Origin: Cyanobacteria bacterium FACHB-471
GTDB lineage: Bacteria > Cyanobacteriota > Cyanobacteriia > Elainellales > Elainellaceae
Length of the DNA: 36,826 nucleotides
Assembly: GCA_014695345.1 (NCBI GenBank)
Contig: JACJOC010000100.1
Location: 1-36,826 of the forward strand
Direction of reading: 5' to 3'
Shown here: positions 34,115 through 36,826 of the stretch, one piece after another
Layout: each line of letters starts with the position of its first letter
Position numbering within the stretch: position 1 is the first letter of the stretch
Made by a program: the position numbers and the translations under genes
The notes under the pieces: model-generated
The model's database searches: none
What the model was told of the DNA's origin: nothing
Seen by the model: only the letters and a program-made list of their open reading frames with translations

Positions 34115-34333
34115 ATGAGTCAGCAAGAACCCAAAAAAGAAGAGCAGCTTTCAGATACAGAACTAGAAGGTGTGTCCGGTGGACTGACACAGCGGTTTGA
34201 AGATGCTCGCCTAGAGAATCTGGACAAAGGACTTCAACCTGAAGGAGAACTGTCCGAAGATCAGTTGAAAACTGTTGCAGGTGGATTGAACGAGCGATTT
34301 GAAGATGCTCGTCAGGAAAACTTGGACAGCTAG
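34115..34333 (+). CDS. Candidate exported peptide precursor with two double-glycine sites and two repeated cores
   Basis: 72 residues from ATG 34115, with GGAGG about 10 nt upstream. The leader ends in LSDTELEGVSGG (GG at 22-23), followed by core 1, LTQRFEDARLENLD. A second leader-like stretch ELSEDQLKTVAGG (GG at 56-57) follows, then core 2, LNERFEDARQENLDS, at the C-terminus. The two units are 34 residues apart. Between the cores there are about six synonymous and four nonsynonymous codon changes, so the protein repeat is older than its DNA repeat. There is no Cys and almost no Ser/Thr in the cores. C39 cleavage by the neighbouring exporter is inferred. I do not recognise the family. Confidence 0.75.
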   Translation: MSQQEPKKEEQLSDTELEGVSGGLTQRFEDARLENLDKGLQPEGELSEDQLKTVAGGLNERFEDARQENLDS

Positions 34334-34346
34334 TTTTGGTTTACTC

Positions 34347-34389
34347 GTAGGTTGAGAAGGTAGTTAGTGCCTAGCCCTTTTTAACCTAC
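34347..34389 (+). terminator. Possible terminator of the precursor gene
   Basis: GTAGGTT (34347-34353) can pair with AACCTAC (34383-34389) around an imperfect inner region that includes a five-T run. The stem is loose, so this is a weak call. Confidence 0.35.
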
Positions 34390-34465
34390 AAATCTTGATT
34401 TCGGCAGTTTGTACTGCTAGTAGACTTCAATTAGTTTCTGATTTCTACGGGTCTGTATGCCTGTC

Positions 34466-34490
34466 GGGGAACGGTGCAATGCCGTTCCCC
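34466..34490. repeat. Palindromic dispersed repeat (GGGGAACGG family)
   Basis: GGGGAACGG (34466-34474) and CCGTTCCCC (34482-34490) are perfect arms around a short centre containing GCAATGC. It resembles the palindrome at 20619-20639. It sits in the 272-bp gap between the precursor and the AAA gene. Confidence 0.65.
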
Positions 34491-34605
34491 ACACTTTAAC
34501 TTGTGTACTTTTTCTTAAGTTAGAGCTTAACTTTACTATCTTTGCTTCTTTTTCCCTCGTACTTGAGGTAGATTCTTGAGCAGTAATAGTCAGAGGTAAA
34601 CCCTG

Positions 34606-35943
34606 ATGACTGCTGAAGAAGCATTGGAGATAATAGAACAAATTTTGCCTCCAGGTAGTTTAACCGCTGCACAGGAGTTAGTATTTCGGCGATCTTGGCT
34701 GGGTGAAGAATATCCTGCGATCGCCCGTGAAGCTGGATATGACTATAGTTATATCCGAGATATTGGCGCACAACTGTGGCGATCGCTCTCCAAAGCCTTG
34801 AAAGAACCCGTTAAGAAGAAAAACTTTCGCGCCTTATTGCAACAGCGGTTCAATCTGCAACCGTTGCATTTGAAGCAGGCGATTGCTCCTAATCTAACTG
34901 TGCTTTCTGATATTCCCGAGTTTCCTGGAGGTGCAGTACGACTTCACTCCCAGTTCTATATTGAACATCCTGCTATTCAAGCAAAAGCTTATGCAGAAAT
35001 CGGCAAATCAGGAAGCTTATTGCGAATCAAAGCCTCCCAAAGAATGGGAAAAAGTTCCCTTTTGCTTCGCATCATTGACCAGGCTAAAACCCTGAATTAC
35101 AATACGGTTAACCTGGACTTTAAGCAAACCGATAGTGATATCTTTTCCAGCCTGGATCGGTTTCTCCGGTGGTTTTGTATCCATGTAAGTCAGCAATTAG
35201 GGATAGAGCCCCGGTTAAATCAATATTGGCAAAAGGAAGCGGGTAGCAAGGCGAGCTGTACGCTTTACTGGACACGATATCTTCTGAGTCAATTAAACGC
35301 CCCTCTACTCCTGAGCTTTAACGACTTTGATTTTATCCTGACAGAGCATCCCAAACTTGCCTGGGAGTTTCTCATGTTGCTCCAGTCCTGGCACGAAGAA
35401 GCCAGACAGTCCAACGTTTTGCAAAAGCTGCGACTGGTGATAGTTCACTCCACTGATATTCACATTTCTCCGCAGCTAAGCGTATCTTCGCTCAACATGA
35501 TCGGGTATCCTATTGAGCTACCAGAGCTTAATTTGTCACAAGTGCAAACCCTGGCTCAAAAATATGGCTTAAACTGGGAAACCCCTAATTCAGCTCAAGA
35601 GTTAATTGATATGGTCGGAGGGCACCCTTACCTGCTGCAACTGGCGCTCTATCACCTCTGGACAGGAAATGTAACCCTTGATCAGCTTTTGCAGGAAGCT
35701 CCTACGCTGACTGGCATATACAGCGATCATCTGCAAAGCCTTTTAGTCACCTTACAGTCTTGTCTGGACTTATCCAAGGGACTTGACCAAATTATCAAGG
35801 ATGGTCAGACTACCCAAGTGAAGGTAGCCGCCAAACTAGAGAAGCTAGGACTGATCAAGCGGCAGGGTAATTTGCTCAAGCTTAGGTGCAAACTCTATCA
35901 CCTTTACTTTAGCGACCATTTGTCTCTCTTTTGCCTTTCTTGA
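34606..35943 (+). CDS. AAA-like domain (AAA_35 type) ATPase with N-terminal HTH-like domain
   Basis: 445 residues. The N-terminal 90 residues (MTAEEALEIIEQILPPGSLT, AAQELVFRRSWLG, YPAIAREAGYDYSYIRDIGA) resemble the helix-turn-helix-like head of such cyanobacterial proteins. The ATPase domain begins at about FPGGAVRLHSQFYIEHPAIQ and has Walker A SQRMGKSS near 145. The Walker B strand reads LLLSFNDFDFIL where AAA_35 proteins usually have an acidic DE-type pair, so hydrolysis may be altered. The C-terminal part holds GGHPYLLQLALY, as in signalling NTPases. The function is unknown. No clear ribosome binding site is visible. Confidence 0.8.
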   Translation: MTAEEALEIIEQILPPGSLTAAQELVFRRSWLGEEYPAIAREAGYDYSYIRDIGAQLWRSLSKALKEPVKKKNFRALLQQRFNLQPLHLKQAIAPNLTVLSDIPEFPGGAVRLHSQFYIEHPAIQAKAYAEIGKSGSLLRIKASQRMGKSSLLLRIIDQAKTLNYNTVNLDFKQTDSDIFSSLDRFLRWFCIHVSQQLGIEPRLNQYWQKEAGSKASCTLYWTRYLLSQLNAPLLLSFNDFDFILTEHPKLAWEFLMLLQSWHEEARQSNVLQKLRLVIVHSTDIHISPQLSVSSLNMIGYPIELPELNLSQVQTLAQKYGLNWETPNSAQELIDMVGGHPYLLQLALYHLWTGNVTLDQLLQEAPTLTGIYSDHLQSLLVTLQSCLDLSKGLDQIIKDGQTTQVKVAAKLEKLGLIKRQGNLLKLRCKLYHLYFSDHLSLFCLS

Positions 35944-36099
35944 TTAACCGCCATCACCCCAAAAATCGAGTTAATTCCAACCCCTTGATCCCTTCCCCTA
36001 TTTCACCCTGCGAACTTGACGATTAAGGTTTAAGCGCATAAGGTAGGTGCGTGCAGCGTTGGAAATCGACGCCCCCTCCCAGAACCTCGAAAACTGCAT

Positions 36100-36256
36100 A
36101 ATCTCGTTGACGTATGTCGATCCCTCTCTCCGTGAGAGTTTCGACAAATTTAAGCAGGCTTGATTCTCAATTAGATCTGCTAACTGACCATCAAGTTGAG
36201 GGTGCGTCGATTCGACCGCTGAAACCCAGTCTGGACAATGTTTCCTGGACGAGGGG
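36100..36256 (+). promoter_or_regulatory. Possible CRISPR leader
   Basis: The stretch before the first repeat lacks a plausible gene and carries GGGTGCGTCGATTCGACCGC and CTGAAACCC just before the array. Leader placement on this side agrees with decay of the last repeat at the other end. Confidence 0.4.
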
Positions 36257-36440
36257 GTTTCAAACCCCATTCCCCGCAAGGGGACGGAAACAAGAACTCA
36301 GGACGCTCTTGAAAGATTGTATAACCTTCAGTTTCAAACCCCATTCCCTGCAAGGGGACGGAAACAGGCAGGAATCCTTTGACGTCTTACCCGGTATGTC
36401 GTAGAGTTTCAAACCCCATTCCCCGCAAGGGGACAGAACT
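36257..36440 (+). CRISPR. Small CRISPR array: three 35-nt repeats, two spacers
   Basis: Repeats begin GTTTCAAACCCCATTCCCCG and end GGGGACGGAAAC. They lie at 36257-36291, 36331-36365 (one change in the loop) and 36406-36440 (3' end degenerate: GGGGACAGAACT). Spacers are 36292-36330 (39 nt) and 36366-36405 (40 nt). Each repeat can fold as CCCC-GCAA-GGGG. Decay of the right-hand repeat suggests that end is leader-distal and transcription is plus-strand. No cas gene is visible, so it depends on a cas locus elsewhere or is relict. The spacers have no match that I can judge. Confidence 0.92.
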
Positions 36441-36510
36441 TTTAGAGATAGTCGATGTAAGAAGGCGATCGCCCCTTCTCGTCTTCTCCCCTTTGTCCTG
36501 GTTCAAACTG

Positions 36511-36593
36511 CGATCGCCCCTGGTCAGGCAGATTTAGCAGAGATTTTTAAAGATGGTGATGTTTTCACCGTGCCAGAGTTACTGCCTGGATAA
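36511..36593 (+). pseudogene. Possible C-terminal fragment of a Uma2-type protein
   Basis: A short frame AIAPGQADLAEIFKDGDVFT, then VPELLPG and a stop, resembles the end of Uma2-family proteins. There is no start or catalytic core. It is a weak call based on a few residues. Confidence 0.2.
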
Positions 36594-36691
36594 GAGATGG
36601 AGATTAGCAGCATTTGGGCACCAGGTTTGATTAGCGCGATAAGCGGGTGAAGTTTTTTATACTTGACTAACCCTGCTGAGATGAAATTTAA

Positions 36692-36705
36692 TCAGGACTT
36701 ACGCA
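36692..36705 (-). repeat. TGCGTAAGTCCTGA element end, inverted copy
   Basis: The reverse complement of TGCGTAAGTCCTGA found at 101-114. It recalls the ends of insertion sequences or MITEs common in cyanobacteria. No complete element is visible. Confidence 0.35.
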
Positions 36706-36724
36706 GATGTACTAAATGTGGTGG

Positions 36725-36826
36725 TCAGCTTAGCCCAACTTCATAGCAAGAGTGGGTGATTTGAGTTGCCCAATCAAATAGTGGGATAACAGTCTGCTCT
36801 TGAGTTGATAGATGCTGGTTGCCGTA
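36725..36826 (-). CDS. Partial open frame at the window edge
   Basis: An uninterrupted minus-strand frame of 33 codons enters from the right edge (STQEQTVIPLFDWATQITHS) and stops at TGA 36725-36727. I do not recognise it. It could be the C-terminus of a gene outside the window or chance. Confidence 0.2.
   Translation of the reverse strand, partial: YGNQHLSTQEQTVIPLFDWATQITHSCYEVGLS

Noticed and set aside
34466-34490. Palindrome read as the terminator of the peptide precursor gene
   Set aside because: It is 130 nt after the stop, lacks a T run and belongs to a dispersed palindrome type.
35998-36279. A 93-codon minus-strand frame across the region before and into the first CRISPR repeat
   Set aside because: It begins inside a CRISPR repeat, has no ribosome binding site or recognisable domain, and is better explained as noncoding leader sequence.
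1-36826. tRNA, tmRNA or rRNA genes
   Set aside because: I saw no cloverleaf with a T-loop GTTCGA core in a coherent arrangement and no rRNA-like stretch on either strand; a covariance scan would settle it.

Overview
The window reads as a filamentous-type cyanobacterial chromosome. The palindrome GCGATCGC (HIP1) recurs on both strands throughout. Cyanobacterial marker families are present: the photosystem II S4-domain protein, Ycf51, DUF3285, DUF4278, Uma2 and the AAA_35-type ATPase. Several short palindromic dispersed repeats typical of these genomes punctuate the gaps. No tRNA or rRNA was recognised. All assignments come from reading motifs by eye; no database search was run.

Left part (1-8.6 kb), mostly housekeeping: prmA (TTG start), the S4-domain protein, then a 1.2 kb gap holding two divergent copies of what I read as the ydaO/yuaA cyclic-di-AMP riboswitch. 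The right-hand copy leads into a universal-stress-protein gene followed by a YkgJ-type cysteine-cluster protein. The left-hand copy points to a short terminated transcript. Then come sufU, ycf51 and an overlapping pair (iron-dependent alcohol/glycerol dehydrogenase and class I aminotransferase).

Middle part (8.6-18.5 kb): an exported deacetylase/phosphodiester-glycosidase fusion, the minus-strand run prfB (with its programmed +1 frameshift site intact) - DUF3285 - ybeY - dgkA - trpG, a Uma2 nuclease-like gene, an MFS transporter, a DUF4278 protein, and a PfpI-family gene divergent from a LysR regulator.

Iron-uptake part (18.5-26.8 kb): a siderophore-type ABC ATPase and two FecCD permeases, plus ExbB, ExbD and a large TonB-like protein. 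The two permeases, normally neighbours, are separated by about 2.4 kb containing gene remnants (including the C-terminus of an ABC exporter), dispersed repeats and two small DMT-family genes. This looks like a rearranged siderophore locus. No periplasmic binding protein or TonB-dependent receptor is in view.

Peptide-export part (26.9-36 kb): a four-gene NHLM-type bacteriocin export operon encodes a tandem cNMP-domain protein, a very short HlyD-like protein, a C39-peptidase ABC transporter and a second ABC transporter. Divergent from it lies a 72-residue precursor-like peptide carrying two double-glycine sites, each followed by an almost identical RFEDAR-containing core. I regard this peptide plus its cassette as the most likely undescribed system. 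An AAA-like ATPase gene follows. The window ends with a three-repeat CRISPR array without cas genes and remnants at the edge.
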